Source: Thamnaconus septentrionalis
Lineage: Eukaryota > Chordata > Actinopteri > Tetraodontiformes > Monacanthidae
NCBI GenBank assembly: GCA_009823395.1
Contig: CM020505.1
Coordinates: 2,365,629 to 2,429,628 of the forward strand
Direction: 5' to 3'
DNA: 64,000 nt
Shown: positions 33,301-64,000 of the stretch, piece by piece
How the letters are laid out: every line of letters starts with the position of its first letter
How positions within the stretch are numbered: position 1 is the first letter of the stretch
The notes under the pieces: model-generated
The model's input: only the letters and a program-made list of their open reading frames with translations
Database searches by the model: none
What the model was told of the DNA's origin: nothing
Translations under genes and position numbers: made by a program

Positions 33301-33331
33301 GGATCATCCAACTGTTGGGTTAATGGGTTGA
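21243..33331 (+). CDS. rfx7: RFX7, winged-helix X-box-binding transcription factor (two frame breaks)
   Basis: Nine coding exons: 21243-21396, 23573-23606, 26231-26316, 26487-26609, 27590-27706, 28392-28476, 28576-28789, 29499-29779, 30132-33331. Key matches: [10 protein letters not shown] (exon 1), [20 protein letters not shown] (exon 3), and the RFX DNA-binding winged helix in exons 4-6 ([47 protein letters not shown]). Then come [30 protein letters not shown], the [20 protein letters not shown] acidic block, a PT repeat, [14 protein letters not shown], and the ending [17 protein letters not shown]7 binds X-box promoters and acts in neural and p53-linked programmes. Exons total 4294 nt; one base added at CCCC 21257-21260 and one at CCCC 31816-31819 gives 4296 nt, 1431 residues (human about 1460). 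Intron 5 is AT-AC U12-type. Whether this is rfx7a or rfx7b is not decidable here. Confidence 0.96.
21257..21260 (+). other. Probable frame break in rfx7 exon 1
   Basis: The only plausible ATG (21243, MDEEDP) reads the CAG array as serine, while the conserved [20 protein letters not shown] frame reads it as glutamine. That frame has no ATG in exon 1. A fifth C in CCCC would join them. Confidence 0.6.
21261..21302 (+). repeat. CAG repeat encoding an N-terminal poly-Gln tract of RFX7
   Basis: About 14 CAG/CAA codons in the conserved rfx7 frame (AGC/serine in the ATG frame). Human RFX7 also has a Gln/Pro-rich N-terminus. Confidence 0.8.
21397..23572. other. rfx7 intron 1, no further feature
   Basis: AT-rich intron starting GTGAGG and ending TTCCAG. 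No conserved exon or clear transposon was seen. Confidence 0.6.
23607..26230. other. rfx7 intron 2, no further feature
   Basis: About 2.6 kb of AT-rich intron; scattered short open frames show no recognisable protein. An A-tract lies at about 25964-25986. Confidence 0.55.
27001..27240. mobile_element. Possible Tc1/mariner-like terminal fragment
   Basis: TACAGTGCCCTCCAGAAAGA at 27002, followed by TTGGCGCC, resembles the outer end of fish Tc1/mariner-like repeats (TA then CAGTGCCCTCC...TTGGCACC). No matching opposite terminus was found, so the 3' limit is a guess. Confidence 0.35.
27707..28391 (+). other. AT-AC U12-type intron (rfx7 intron 5)
   Basis: The exon reads ...AAATCTAA followed by ATATCCTT, an exact U12-class 5' splice site. 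The intron ends CGAAC before ATACTGCTAC. A U12-like branch site CCTTAACT (in TTTGCCTTAACTCTG) lies about 12 bases from the 3' end. Splicing AT-AC restores the conserved [12 protein letters not shown] of the RFX domain; no GT-AG pair at this junction does. Confidence 0.9.
28790..29498. other. rfx7 intron 7, no further feature
   Basis: AT-rich intron, GTACAT donor and TTTTAG acceptor. Nothing else recognised. Confidence 0.6.
31816..31819 (+). other. Single-base frame break in rfx7 exon 9
   Basis: Upstream frame ends ...[17 protein letters not shown] and soon stops. The frame one base over reads [38 protein letters not shown] and onward to the RFX7 C-terminus. A fifth C in the CCCC run within the ACNCCC (PT) repeat restores PTPTPTSEM. 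Confidence 0.88.
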
Positions 33332-36300
33332 AATGAGAGCGTCAGCAGCATGGGTTAAACTGTAGCTTTGTGTTTTGTTGTGTTGTATTATATGGCATTT
33401 TAACACGGGAATCGTCAAGGGTTTCTTGTTCAAGTGCCAGGTTGATCTGTAGTGGTGGTGCATTGTTCTGAAATAAATGCTGGTCATTTATCTTTATAAT
33501 CAGAGAGCACTGCACCACATTGCAACAAATAATCTGAGATTATTGACCAAAAAAATTGAATTCAAAATTCAAAATTACATTGATAAGGTTTGTTTGAAAG
33601 TTGTAAAGAACTATGGAAGTAACTAAATAGCAATTTTAATTTTAATTTAAAGAAAAGACTATATGAATAAGTTAATTGTTAATTGTGTATAACTTCTGCA
33701 AGCACTGTCCATATGAAGCATAATATCTGTTACTAACAAAGCATTTGCATGCAATATACAAAGTACCCAAACCAAGATATCGAAGTATTACAAGTTATCT
33801 TTGTGGATGAAGACATTTTGTCTTGTGTGAATGGTTTGTCGAGAAGACGATCTAAAAAACAAGGCATTTTAAAAGAATGCAGCTGATTTTGAAGTGAACA
33901 AAATGATTACATTTTATTTTCCCATTTGAATTTATTTGAAATAATCTAAGAACTTCATTTTTAAAAAGTCAAATTTTAAAAGCTAAAAACCCTGAAATAA
34001 ATGTGCAAAAATTCCTGGTAATAAACAATTCTTAAGCTATAAATGACGCTTTTCTAAAATAAATACATTCTAAAGTGAATAGTCATGTTGACTTCATGTA
34101 TCGACATTAGCAGACTACCAAAATGTGCAATTAACTGTTGGTAGAGTAACAATTAAAAACAATCTCACTGTGCTGTGTCAACTGACATGTTATATAGGTT
34201 TGCAAAAAGTTTATCACATGATACCTCATGATGTAGGAAAAAAACAGTATTATGGATTAAATTTGCATCCCCAATATGTGTTTTGTATATTAAAATATAA
34301 TGCACTACATGTAAAACAACCAACCAGTGGTTCTAATACATTTATTGCCAACCCTTCAGTAAACTAGGATGACCTGTCCTGCTGTGGTGCCATAAAATAG
34401 CTTTAATAACGAGGCCATATTTATATGGTTTGATGCGGGTTGTGTGATACAGAGCTTTATACTGAGCTAAACTACTGGTAGGAAAACAAGAGCCATGTAA
34501 TGAAGCTGCCTCTGTGGATAAGGCAGTGTGCACTTTTATAAAATGAAGAAAAGACGCATTGTGGGATTATAAAATATATCAACGATCTTTGGCACTTAAA
34601 AAACAATATACCTGTGTGTATACTTAACCAAGGTTACGAAAGATTTTTTTTTTTTATAAAAGTGAAGAAATTGACTTTATGTAACGCTCATGTTGCACTG
34701 ACAATCTGTAATAGCTGTTTTCTTTTTGTTTTTTTTTTGTTTTTTACATAAATGCGCTGTGTTTGGCTTGACTACTGCATCCATCCTGAGGTATAACAAC
34801 CAATCAACTGTGGGTTCTGGGCTGTATCATGGGCCACAAATGAGCCTTATTTCTATGCCAAAGATTTAAAACTTAACCTATAACAATATGCACTAATAAG
34901 ATTTGGGGTGTTGAATTTGTCTATTACATGTGATGCATATGGCAAATAATTCATTATTATGCAAAATGAAACGGGGATTAAGTGCAAAACCTCTGCAGAA
35001 TAGGAAATGGTGTCTTTTTAAAAGTATTTACATGAGGACAATGTTACGGATAATTTACTTGCTTACTATGCTTTTATATATTCACACACTTTTTAGTAAA
35101 GGCAAAAACACTGTATTTGTGAACTGTGTCACTGTGTTAGCATTAGATCCCTAGGTGTGTTTGTTCACACTAACGTTATCTGTTGTACAGGCTGGATGTG
35201 TCTTCTGTTGTCCAACTGTGTTTTTCTTTTTCTATTTATTTAGAGTGTGTCATTTGCACTGAGCAACCTTGCAAACCACATGACCCCAGGCAACAATCTA
35301 ACTTGCACTGTTTTTTTGTTGCATACTTTCAATGTAACTGTACATTATCATTTCTGTCGGATGCAGATGGTTAACCCAGTTTCATAGAATAGTCCTATTT
35401 GAAGTAGCTGTTACAGGAAATTAACAAGTGGAGTTATTCTGCAGACCCTTTTCATTCACAACATCATGTTTAGTTTTTCAATTTCAGTTTAGATGTTTTT
35501 GGTGTATTTGAAACCATTTTCATTTATTCAACTATATAACTCAAATTTGCATTTTCTGAATACTTAACCCTTCCTCTTGTTCAAAGTGGCTCAGAGCTGT
35601 AGAACTGCCCTCAACTATTTCTGTGTGTGCTGTGATCAGTCTACAGGGGATTTTTTTGCATTTTAGCAAGTGCTTTTATACGCAAAAGTGCTTGTTAATA
35701 CTGTTTTTTAAAACTTTTTAAAATAAATAAACATTTTGAATTATGAATGAGTCCTGGAGAAAGTGTCTTATTTTACTTAAAACAGAAAAGCCTTGTCAAG
35801 GCTGTCTGCTACACAAAGCGATTCTTCAGATTCACAACCCATTACAATGTATGTAAAGTATTTAGATGTTATATGATCTATCTTAATTTAGACATTAGAA
35901 TAAAAGCTGATTTATAGATTTAAAAAATCTAATACAGCAAATACTATTGTTCACAGTCCAAACTTGCAGTATGTCACAATTTAGGTGTAATGACATAAGG
36001 AAACAACAACAACCTGCAGTGAGAAACGTTACAGTAAACTAAAACCCAACTTCACTATTGCTGTCAGTGTGTTGTATGTGTAAAGTGATAATAGGAAAAT
36101 AACAGTGTGCATGTGGGTGTGCACGTGCCTGTGCAGCAACAAACGTTTCACTTCCTGCAACGACAACACTGAAAGAAATATATACTATGCATTTGTTGCA
36201 TAGTACTCCCGCATTTATAATTCAACTTAGAATAGACAATAACAACAACAACAACAAAAAAAAACAAGATTGTCCGGTTTGATGTCTCAGTAGTGTTTTT

Positions 36301-37775
36301 ATTTGAATTGTTCCAGATCACCATCTGGTTTTTCAGGAGTTCCTCCCCTCCCTTGCTATTCCACTATCTTTACTTCATAATATAAATAGTTGTTTTTTTT
36401 TCCCAATTGGGTGTTGCCAAAGGGGATCCAGTGAGCCAATGTGACCAGGAGCATCATCTTTACTCTAAGGCTGAATCAGGATAACTGGGCACAGTTAAGT
36501 TCAAACCACTGTTTAATGCCAAATGGCTGGTGTGAAAAGGTCTACTGCCATCTGTGCTGAAGTTAATTAGCCAGAAAAAACTGACAACACACGTGTTTGT
36601 GCAGGCTCTTTAAAAAAAAAAAGAGGGTGCTAGGGTTTCCACAAAGACAAAAACTGTGTCATAGACAATGGCAAAAAGGTAAAGTACTTAAAATAGAAAA
36701 GCAACTGGGCTGTTTGGTATGAAGAAATAGCATTAAAATATTAACATTAGTAAATTAGTCACTAATCAAGTTATTTCTGGATTAGAGACTCTTTGGGCAT
36801 GCAGTGTGATTTAAGGCTGAAGAACACAGAGCCAGAATCTTCAAAATAAACAATAATAAAGAAAATACTATTTTTGAGAAGAACTCAAAAGCTTGAGTTC
36901 TTCTGTAGAAAATAAGTTTTTTTTAGTAGTTAATAGTGTCTGTACATACTCATGGTTTTTGTTACTCACTTTGTAAGCAAATTAATTTCTTATTTATTAA
37001 TTGTGTATTACTTTATGCATGATGGATCCAGGTTAGGGGATGCCAACCCTAACCCTAATCAATCAAATCAAGTCCTGAAAGTGTGTAACAATTACTGTAC
37101 TGGAAGTTTCACCACTGTAGTGCTGCAGCTGATGTAAAAATTTGTGCAAATCTAAAATATCTGACTTTGCAATGTGAAAAATCCATTTATTTTAATATGT
37201 TTTTAGTTGTTTATTATTGGTAGCAGTGGTGGTTCAGCCCACACCTTTTCGGTCGATACATATTATTATAATTATTGTTTTGTTTAATGTACGAAGCATG
37301 TACAATATTGGAAAAACGACCGAAATAAACTCACTAAACTAAACTACAATGGCCTCTCATTCACCCATTCACTCACACACTCATACACCAGTACAGATAG
37401 CTTTGGCCGGATGATGCATCTTGACCTAGTGTCGCCGTCCCCAGTCCTGTTGTGGCTGTGGTGGAACCACAACGAGCTGAAGGCAGGAGGAGGAGGAGGA
37501 AGAGGGCATGAGACAGGAAACCAAGGAGGAGGAGACGGGGGAGGAAACCGAGAAGGAGGAGGAAAAGGGAGGAGGATGTACAGCGTGAACGACGACGGTG
37601 TCAAGAGCTAACCGCTGGGTCAGCTTCGCGGTATTCTACACCACAACACGCGAGGAGTGCATAAAGAGAGGGCGACTCCGTCGAGGGTGGAACGTCACCG
37701 TTTGTGCCGGGGATCACTGTCGCCGTCTCGTCGTTAAATCTTCATAACCCGAGGAGGAAGAAGGGCGACGATACC
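33332..37775 (+). other. rfx7 3'UTR, then rfx7-nedd4 intergenic
   Basis: Candidate poly(A) signals AATAAA lie at 33472-33477 (near) and 35722-35727 (distal); AT-rich sequence between them suits a long 3'UTR. From about 37400 the sequence becomes GC- and purine-rich (GGA/GAG repeats at 37484-37577), probably nedd4 promoter and 5'UTR. No other coding exon was recognised. Confidence 0.55.
37484..37577. repeat. Purine-rich GGA/GAG tract
   Basis: Strand-asymmetric polypurine sequence about 200 bp upstream of the nedd4 start codon. Pro- or Gly-rich frames across it are artefacts. Confidence 0.75.
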
Positions 37776-57988
<20,213 letters not shown>

Positions 57989-58515
57989 CGCTTCCTCTGC
58001 GAACGAGCGCGACTGACACGACTTCCACGAGAGAGAGTTTAGCTGAGCAGAGTTGAGTCTTAAGCTGCCAGTTGTGAGACGGTTGAAGGACAGTCACACA
58101 ACCTTCACTCTGTAGGGACACATGCAGAGGAAAGACACATGTGGAGAGGATGAGGTTTTGTGTCATTGAACGTTTACAAAGCAAAAAGACACACAAAAAA
58201 ACAACAAAAAAAAATCTGTGTTGGAGAAAGACTTTGATTTTGGCTGGATTGCTTTGGATACATTGATGATCAGTGTCCTGTCAGGTGTGTCAGATGTCAA
58301 ATGGCGGAAACATTTCCCTCTTTTGAAATTCCTTCACTTGGCCTTTCTTTGCATGTCAGTGATGAAAAGAGTGGACCATGGCTCAGAAGCCCACTAAAAT
58401 CAAAACCTCTTAGAGCTCACGTATATAAACAAGTCAGAATCAAAATTTGAAGCAGCGTTTGAAAAAACAACAACAACAACAACAACAACAACACAAAAAC
58501 AAAATGTTATTTGCC

Positions 58516-58521
58516 AATAAA
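58516..58521 (+). other. Candidate nedd4 poly(A) signal AATAAA
   Basis: Lies 528 bp downstream of the nedd4 stop codon within AT-rich 3'UTR-like sequence. Confidence 0.55.
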
Positions 58522-61500
58522 ATGTGAGGACATCCTCACTTTGACTTTTAACTCAACATGTACATATTTTCAGTTCTGTCAGATTCGACTCTGAAGCAAA
58601 AACAAAATATTTACACATCAGGTATATATCATCAACCAATGCACAATATGAGTATTATTCTGTCGTACAAGTGAAGATTGTTAAAGTAAGTGAATCCTTG
58701 AATTGTAATGAAAAGTGAAGTTTAAATACCAGGACCAGTGTCAGGTTGAAACAATTACGCAGTAGCTGTTTTTTCCATGTAGTCCAAAGATCCAGATTTA
58801 TGCTTACATAAAGAAATGAAATGCATCATTGTACATATTGGCAAGTGCTAACTCTCTTTCTCATAGAGCTTCTTTGATTTACTTAGACAACTGTACTGCT
58901 CACAAACAGATTTTTGAATAATATAACTTCAAGAATGACCAATTGGTTATTGGTGCGTCGGTGTTATCATACATTCTTCACCTTTCATTTATCATCACTA
59001 GCCACTTGTATGTGTTGCAACAGCTGTGTGTCAGAAACACAATCCTCATTTCAAAGAGCTTGGACGCTGTGAAATAATATATCTTGAAAATAAATCTGAA
59101 AAGGTAAATATTCCATTTGTGAAACAAAATCTTTGAAGTTTTACTGCATCCACTTTATATTAAGGGGGTGTTTTTAGTTTCTTCTTTATATTAGGTTTCA
59201 TGTTAGACAAAAAACAAATAACAGAATATAGGCAACCGTAGGCTGCAAAATAAAAATGAAACCTAGTTCATTAGTTTCAGGTTTCAGCCTTCAAAGGTAG
59301 GGGTTCACCACTGTGAAATTTACCACATTGGCTCAGGAATACTGCAATACTGCATCAGACTATTGTCCGTGAATGCAGTCATTTTCATTTGTTGGAGACA
59401 GCGTTCCAACTTTTGGAATTGTGGTTGTGTGTATTGCTGTTATTGTTGTGGCCAGTAGTGTATAGAGACATTCTCTGACAGACTCGCCTTATCATATACT
59501 GTTGTCAGGGAGTGACCTTTTCTTTTTTTAAATTCTACTTGTCATTGTTGCCAAACTCTGGCACAGTGCTCTGTTTTTAAGAGCACATTTAAACAAACAA
59601 AAAAGTGTTAAAACATGTACAGAATATTTTGGAAATTTTGCAATAACACTTTGAATACATTTGTTTCGAAAGATACTGTACTGAAGCAGTAGTAACGTTT
59701 TATTGTTAAAGCGTGTTTACACTACCTGCTGTGTTTACAGGTCATTGATAGATGAAGATGCCATGGGCCGGTCTGGTCTCTGTGGCGACACAATTTTATA
59801 CTTACGCTTTTATGAAGTGTAGCACTTTGTTAATATGGATCGAGTCTTACTTCTGAACTGTATGATTCTTTGCCAATCTGTCACCCGCAGACTCCTTAAA
59901 TCGTTCTTTCGAGGGAAAAACGATGCTACGCTTCAAAGCGCACGAGTGTTTGATTTTACATTTGAACATTGTTGTAAGACGCACATTCTCTTCTTTCACT
60001 TCAAAATGAAACGCAGCCGCTTTCATTTCTAATGTGTTGTAGACTTTGTTTATGAATGTTCTCATCTCTAAATGAAAGCTCTATTCTATATATGTGTTGT
60101 CTATTTAAAGAGGATGAAATGATTAACATTTAATTTCCAATCTTATCATAGCATTTAATGAGAATACCTTTCAGTGCCGTACTGCAGCACCGACAGGACA
60201 ACGTATACAAGGGTCACATGGTTAGTTGAAATGTGCTGTCGAATCTCATTCTGATGGTGCACCAAATGACATATATCTGAAAAATAAAAGTATATAACAA
60301 CAATCTCAATTTCTCGCCATTGATTTCTTGCCTGTCTTTGTGTCTTATCTTTATTAGTTTCAGGAGGTTGTTTGACTCTACATCCGTGTTATGTTCCTTC
60401 AATTTACCGTGTTAAGGTATGAACAAAAAAAATACTACTAAATATATTTTTAAGGTGCTTTCAAGTATTTATAGATAATCCTGCATCCTCAAATCTGTCA
60501 TTGTGTGCTGGTTTGTGCAACGCAGCTCAAAACAGAAACTTTACACAGGATAAAGGTTTCATCAATGTGAGGTCTGACTGATTCCCTTGTGACAATTATA
60601 TAAACGGCAGAGTTGCGTATCTGCCATAAGAACGAGCGTCTTAATTCAGCCTAACAAATCACTAGAATTTTGGGTCGCTTCAGAATATTGTAATACTGAA
60701 CTCGTCCAGCTGGAGGAGACAAAGCGCATTATTCTCTGTGTTGCCAATGGGGCGCTATCTTAAACTTGTATGTGAGCATTTAGAATGATAGAAGCAAGAA
60801 AAATATCACTTGTATTAATGTTATTTTTTTTATTGAGCATTGTCTTTGTTGGATTCTTGGGTTTGTGCAACCGAACTGCTACTGTAGCAGAACTGACGGA
60901 CCCCTGACTTTTAAATGAAACTGGTGATGTACAGAAAATGATTGCATGTTGTAGATTTTGAGTCGATGTCCAGTTACCACCTATGTGCTTGGAGCCTTCT
61001 GTGTGATTCACTTTTAACAGTTCCAGCACTAATTTCTCCACAACCCCCCTGGTGGGGCCCTAAAATCTCCCCCCTCGTAGGGTCAGCGAAAAGGTCAAAC
61101 AGGATTCAGGCCGTCCTTTTGGAAACTTGCGAGGTCAGCGGGGATGGGCCGTGTGTGGGAGCAGGGAGGCCTGAGCCAATGGCAGACGGCTCCCTTTGCC
61201 CACGCTCTACAAGCATTCATAACCTGATAATGACTTTTACTTCATTGATCCAACCTCAGAGCTTGACCGCAACGCATATGCCCTGTTCGCCCACAAACTC
61301 TGCCGTATTGGCAGGTGCCAAAACGCAGTTCTTGATTAATCAAGCCCCCAGGGGAGACGCTCACTGAACACAAGTGTGGTGAGGCTCCCACTTTCTCGCA
61401 TTATGTGAGAGAGGAGCCCTCAACTTGCTCAGTGCTGCGGGCGTTATGTAATACAGCTCTGTGTAGTAATTAAAACCACGAAAAGTGTCAAACAAAATGC

Positions 61501-62913
61501 TTGATTTTTGAATTGTTACCTTTCAGCCATTTGTTGCACTAGATCATTTGAGCAGCTCCATTATGATTAACATGCTTCATTAAATACTAAAATATTGAAA
61601 TACTGCACCCATTTCTTGTTGGAGTGCACGTTTTAAATTTTCCTCCATTCATTTATGATGTGGGCCAAATTTTACCTCACTATATCTAAACAATGTAGAT
61701 GTGCACTGTAGTTCATGTTGGCAAACAAATGCAGCTCAGTGAGGTTCTAACTTTGAATTTCAAATCCTCTTAAAGCTTAAAATCATCAGTCAACAGAGGC
61801 AGCATTTCTGACCATTTATAAAAGTGCAATCAGAGTGTCCACTCTTATTTGTCCAGTCAGCATAGAGTGGTTTCCTTGTTCTCCTGATGGACTGGACATC
61901 ACAGCTGTGCTGCAGCGCTGGTGCTGAATAATAAGGTTCTCACAGGGAGGGGCGCAGGCCATGGGAGGGAGGGGCCTGATCACAATAAGTGATGGACACT
62001 GGATCAATATCGACATTGACACAGCAGCTGTCCAGCTCCAATCTATCCTTCTGCATAATTGCAGCCCCCAGTTCCATCGGACAACAGACAAACTAATTTC
62101 CATTAACATTTTTTTTTTTCTCAGGCCATATTAGCCATTTGGTGTGCAGTGATAGATCTGCTTATCAATGCAACTTCGCTTTTATTGATAAGGAAACCCA
62201 AAAGGGTGTCACTGGAGCAAGTGAGAACGCAGTTTGTGCCAGCGATGAACAGTGGGAGAAAAACCCACCTCTCACATAGAGAGGATGTTGAAGTCATTGT
62301 CTCCTTAATCGGCAGTGCGCAAAGATCTCACACAACACAAGGGTATGGAGTTCTCCCCACACAGAGAAGAGTCGGTACTTATTGGCACGGCAAAGATAAG
62401 CTCAGTAACTCCCTGCTCCAAGGACACGGAGGCTGGAGAACAAGTTGGGAACGCTTTCATCATAAACCCTCTAGTAACATGTCCAACTAGATACACAAAT
62501 TAATTAGACTTTTTGTATATATTTCCATGTGGGTTTAGAATCTATCTGTCTATCTCGTTTCAGATAAACTGGTTGTCTGAGGAATTCAACACCTCACGAG
62601 ATATGAATCAAACCCAACTGAGTCTCAGAAACATTTGAAGCTGTCGCAAATCAAATCAATCCACGTTACCCCGAAACAGATCTTGAAAACATTCAGATAA
62701 AATAAATCCAAAGTTCAACTCGTTAGTTTTCACCTTCACATCCCAGCCTTCCTCTGCAACGGACTTTGAATGTTTTTTTTACCCGCCAATAAATGTGAAC
62801 GACAGTATTGCACATTATGAGTACAGCTTACAGCTCTTATTGGTCCATCTGTCAGTTAATGTCTCAGAAAACTCCACTGCTTTTATTAAATGGCAGCGCA
62901 GACATAAAATGTT

Positions 62914-62956
62914 TGTATGTATGTATGTATGTATGTATGTATGTATGTATGTATGT
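62914..62956. repeat. TATG tetranucleotide microsatellite
   Basis: About ten tandem GTAT/TATG units. Confidence 0.95.
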
Positions 62957-63179
62957 GCAGACATTATATATAGTTTGTACATAGTAATGCATAGTAACAT
63001 AGTAATATTAAGTGAATGTTAAGTACAATAAGTGATAAAACAAAGACATGGGACAAGGGACCAAAAAAAAAAAAAAAGGAAAAAAAAGGGAAAGTGTCTT
63101 GAAACCTACAGAGCATCTTTTCAGTTACTTATATTGAACAAGCGTCAAAGACCTTTTGTCTCTAACATACATTAACACT

Positions 63180-63560
63180 AGTCGCGAGGAAAAACGGAAC
63201 ACTTCCGTTTTCATTCAACAGTGTGGAAAGTCGAGGTTGTCGCCGGTCACCGTGGCCATCCCCTCCATCAACTGTAGGTGGCGCTGCACCTGTTCCAGTC
63301 ACCACCCCACCCCCATCCCCGCCACCAACGTGATCGATGCCCGTCCCGTCGCGTCCTGGAGGAGGGAAACTGAGCTCCCTCAGCTCCCCTCGGCACAGCT
63401 CCTGGTCAGAACCCAGCCAGTCCATGTGGAGGAAGCAGCTCCAGCCGAGTGGCGAACATGCTCGGACAACTCACGTAAATGGCGCCTGTTAAAAACAAGG
63501 TCTCATCAGCGCGTGCTGTTGTTTGCCGCGCTTCTCCCAATCTCAGGTAAGGAGGGTATT
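63180..63560. promoter_or_regulatory. GC-rich island, possible promoter/first exon of the next gene
   Basis: A CpG-bearing block stands out from AT-rich surroundings and ends in ATCTCAG followed by GTAAGG at about 63545-63551, a good donor. In one frame the last codons before it read VLLFAALLPIS, signal-peptide-like; in the frame of ATG 63479 they read MAPVKNKVSSARAVV. Human synteny predicts prtg (protogenin, same strand) here. No start codon is in frame with the hydrophobic stretch, so gene identity is not established. Confidence 0.35.
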
Positions 63561-63691
63561 TTATTTATTTATATCCGGCAGAGCTATGACACAATGTTCG
63601 AACATCGCACGCAAGCTCGGCGCTTCAACTCATGACTGGCTGTTGGTTTCAAGCTCCGTCGCTCCGACTCGAGCGCAAAACCCTCACAACC

Positions 63692-63765
63692 GTTGTTGTT
63701 GTGTTGTTGTTGTTTTGTTGTTGTTGTTTTGTTGTTGTTGTTGTTGTTTTTTGTTTTTTTTTTTA
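63692..63765. repeat. GTT trinucleotide-rich tract
   Basis: Repeated TTG/GTT with T-runs; Val/Leu/Cys-rich and Asn/Lys-rich frames here are artefacts. Confidence 0.9.
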
Positions 63766-64000
63766 ACAAAATCGTATAACTAAAGTATAACTTGAGTTTT
63801 TAATCGTAGGCATTTATTAGCCGATATATGTATATGTATGTCTAGGCAAATGGACATTAAATGCCTCTTTTGTAACACGTTTGCTCACACTTTAACTCAC
63901 TTGTTTACATAGCAAGATTTTTTGGTTTAAGCCAATAGAAAACTCAAAGCTTAACTTTACCGAGCCTAAATTTGGTTTAAACTAGTTAAAGTCAGCATTA

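Larger units (their letters stand above)
57989..63150. other. nedd4 3'UTR and downstream intergenic
   Basis: First AATAAA at 58516-58521 after a CAA microsatellite (58464-58493); another in AAAATAAATCTG near 59090. Beyond about 60.4 kb no gene was recognised. Open frames at 60942-61367 and 62149-62490 have no familiar domain. Segments near 61.05-61.35 and 61.85-62.05 kb are of higher complexity than their surroundings. Confidence 0.5.

Noticed and set aside
31835..33331. A separate second gene downstream of the 30.1-31.86 kb frame
   Set aside because: Its product continues RFX7 (TPVDNALG to HPTVGLMG); the two frames are one exon broken by a single-base indel.
37056..37072. Telomere-like CCCTAA repeat
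   Set aside because: Only two units (AACCCTAACCCTAA); too short to mean an interstitial telomere.
37344..37611. Pro- or Gly-rich open frames on both strands
   Set aside because: Arise from a GGA/GAG purine tract in the nedd4 upstream region.
62149..62490. 113-codon plus-strand frame
   Set aside because: No domain or family resemblance and no splice or promoter context; chance open frame is likely.
63162..63425. Gly-rich minus-strand frame in the GC island
   Set aside because: GC-rich composition lacks stops by chance; no recognisable domain, and synteny predicts a plus-strand gene.

Overview
The window reads as teleost fish genomic DNA. Genes have many short exons with GT-AG introns, repeats include tRNA-derived SINEs and an RTE/Rex3-like LINE with GATG-type 3' tails, microsatellites are dense, and no bacterial-style operons occur. 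The gene order mns1(+), tex9(-), rfx7(+), nedd4(+) reproduces, in mirror image, the human 15q21.3 order MNS1-TEX9-RFX7-NEDD4 with matching relative strands. This supports orthology beyond domain matches.

Layout. 0-4.4 kb holds decayed retroelements (SINE, LINE) and low-complexity sequence. 4.4-5.6 kb holds a two-exon c19orf12-like gene. 7.0-9.0 kb (minus) holds a partial second copy of tex9 (here tex9L). 9.4-12.4 kb (plus) is mns1, a cilia/flagellum coiled-coil gene. 13.1-19.5 kb (minus) is tex9, whose large intron 4 contains, on the same strand, a three-exon Myb/SANT-domain gene; that gene's first intron is almost filled by a ~1.9 kb terminal-inverted-repeat DNA transposon carrying an L2-like tail. 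19.5-21.2 kb is the head-to-head tex9/rfx7 promoter interval, with a canonical RFX X-box just upstream of tex9. 21.2-33.3 kb is rfx7 (nine coding exons, one AT-AC U12-type intron). 37.8-58.0 kb is nedd4 (29 coding exons for a 900-residue C2-WW4-HECT ubiquitin ligase), plus a 1.3 kb alternative first exon in intron 5 giving the long N-terminal isoform. 58-64 kb is 3'UTR and intergenic DNA ending in a GC-rich island where the next syntenic gene (prtg) might start.

Functionally, mns1 and tex9 are cilium/sperm-associated coiled-coil genes that converge tail to tail; tex9 and rfx7 diverge from a shared interval; rfx7 and nedd4 run in tandem. The main novelty candidates are the Myb/SANT gene nested in tex9, whose last exon ends in a consensus splice donor overlapping its stop codon and in phase with tex9 exon 5 (a possible Myb/SANT-TEX9 chimera), and the tex9 3'-half duplication next to mns1 with an unrelated first exon.

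Three reading-frame breaks, one in mns1 and two in rfx7, are each explained by one base missing from a five-base homopolymer. This pattern favours consensus errors over true pseudogenes. All calls come from reading the sequence and remembered family features; no alignment was run.
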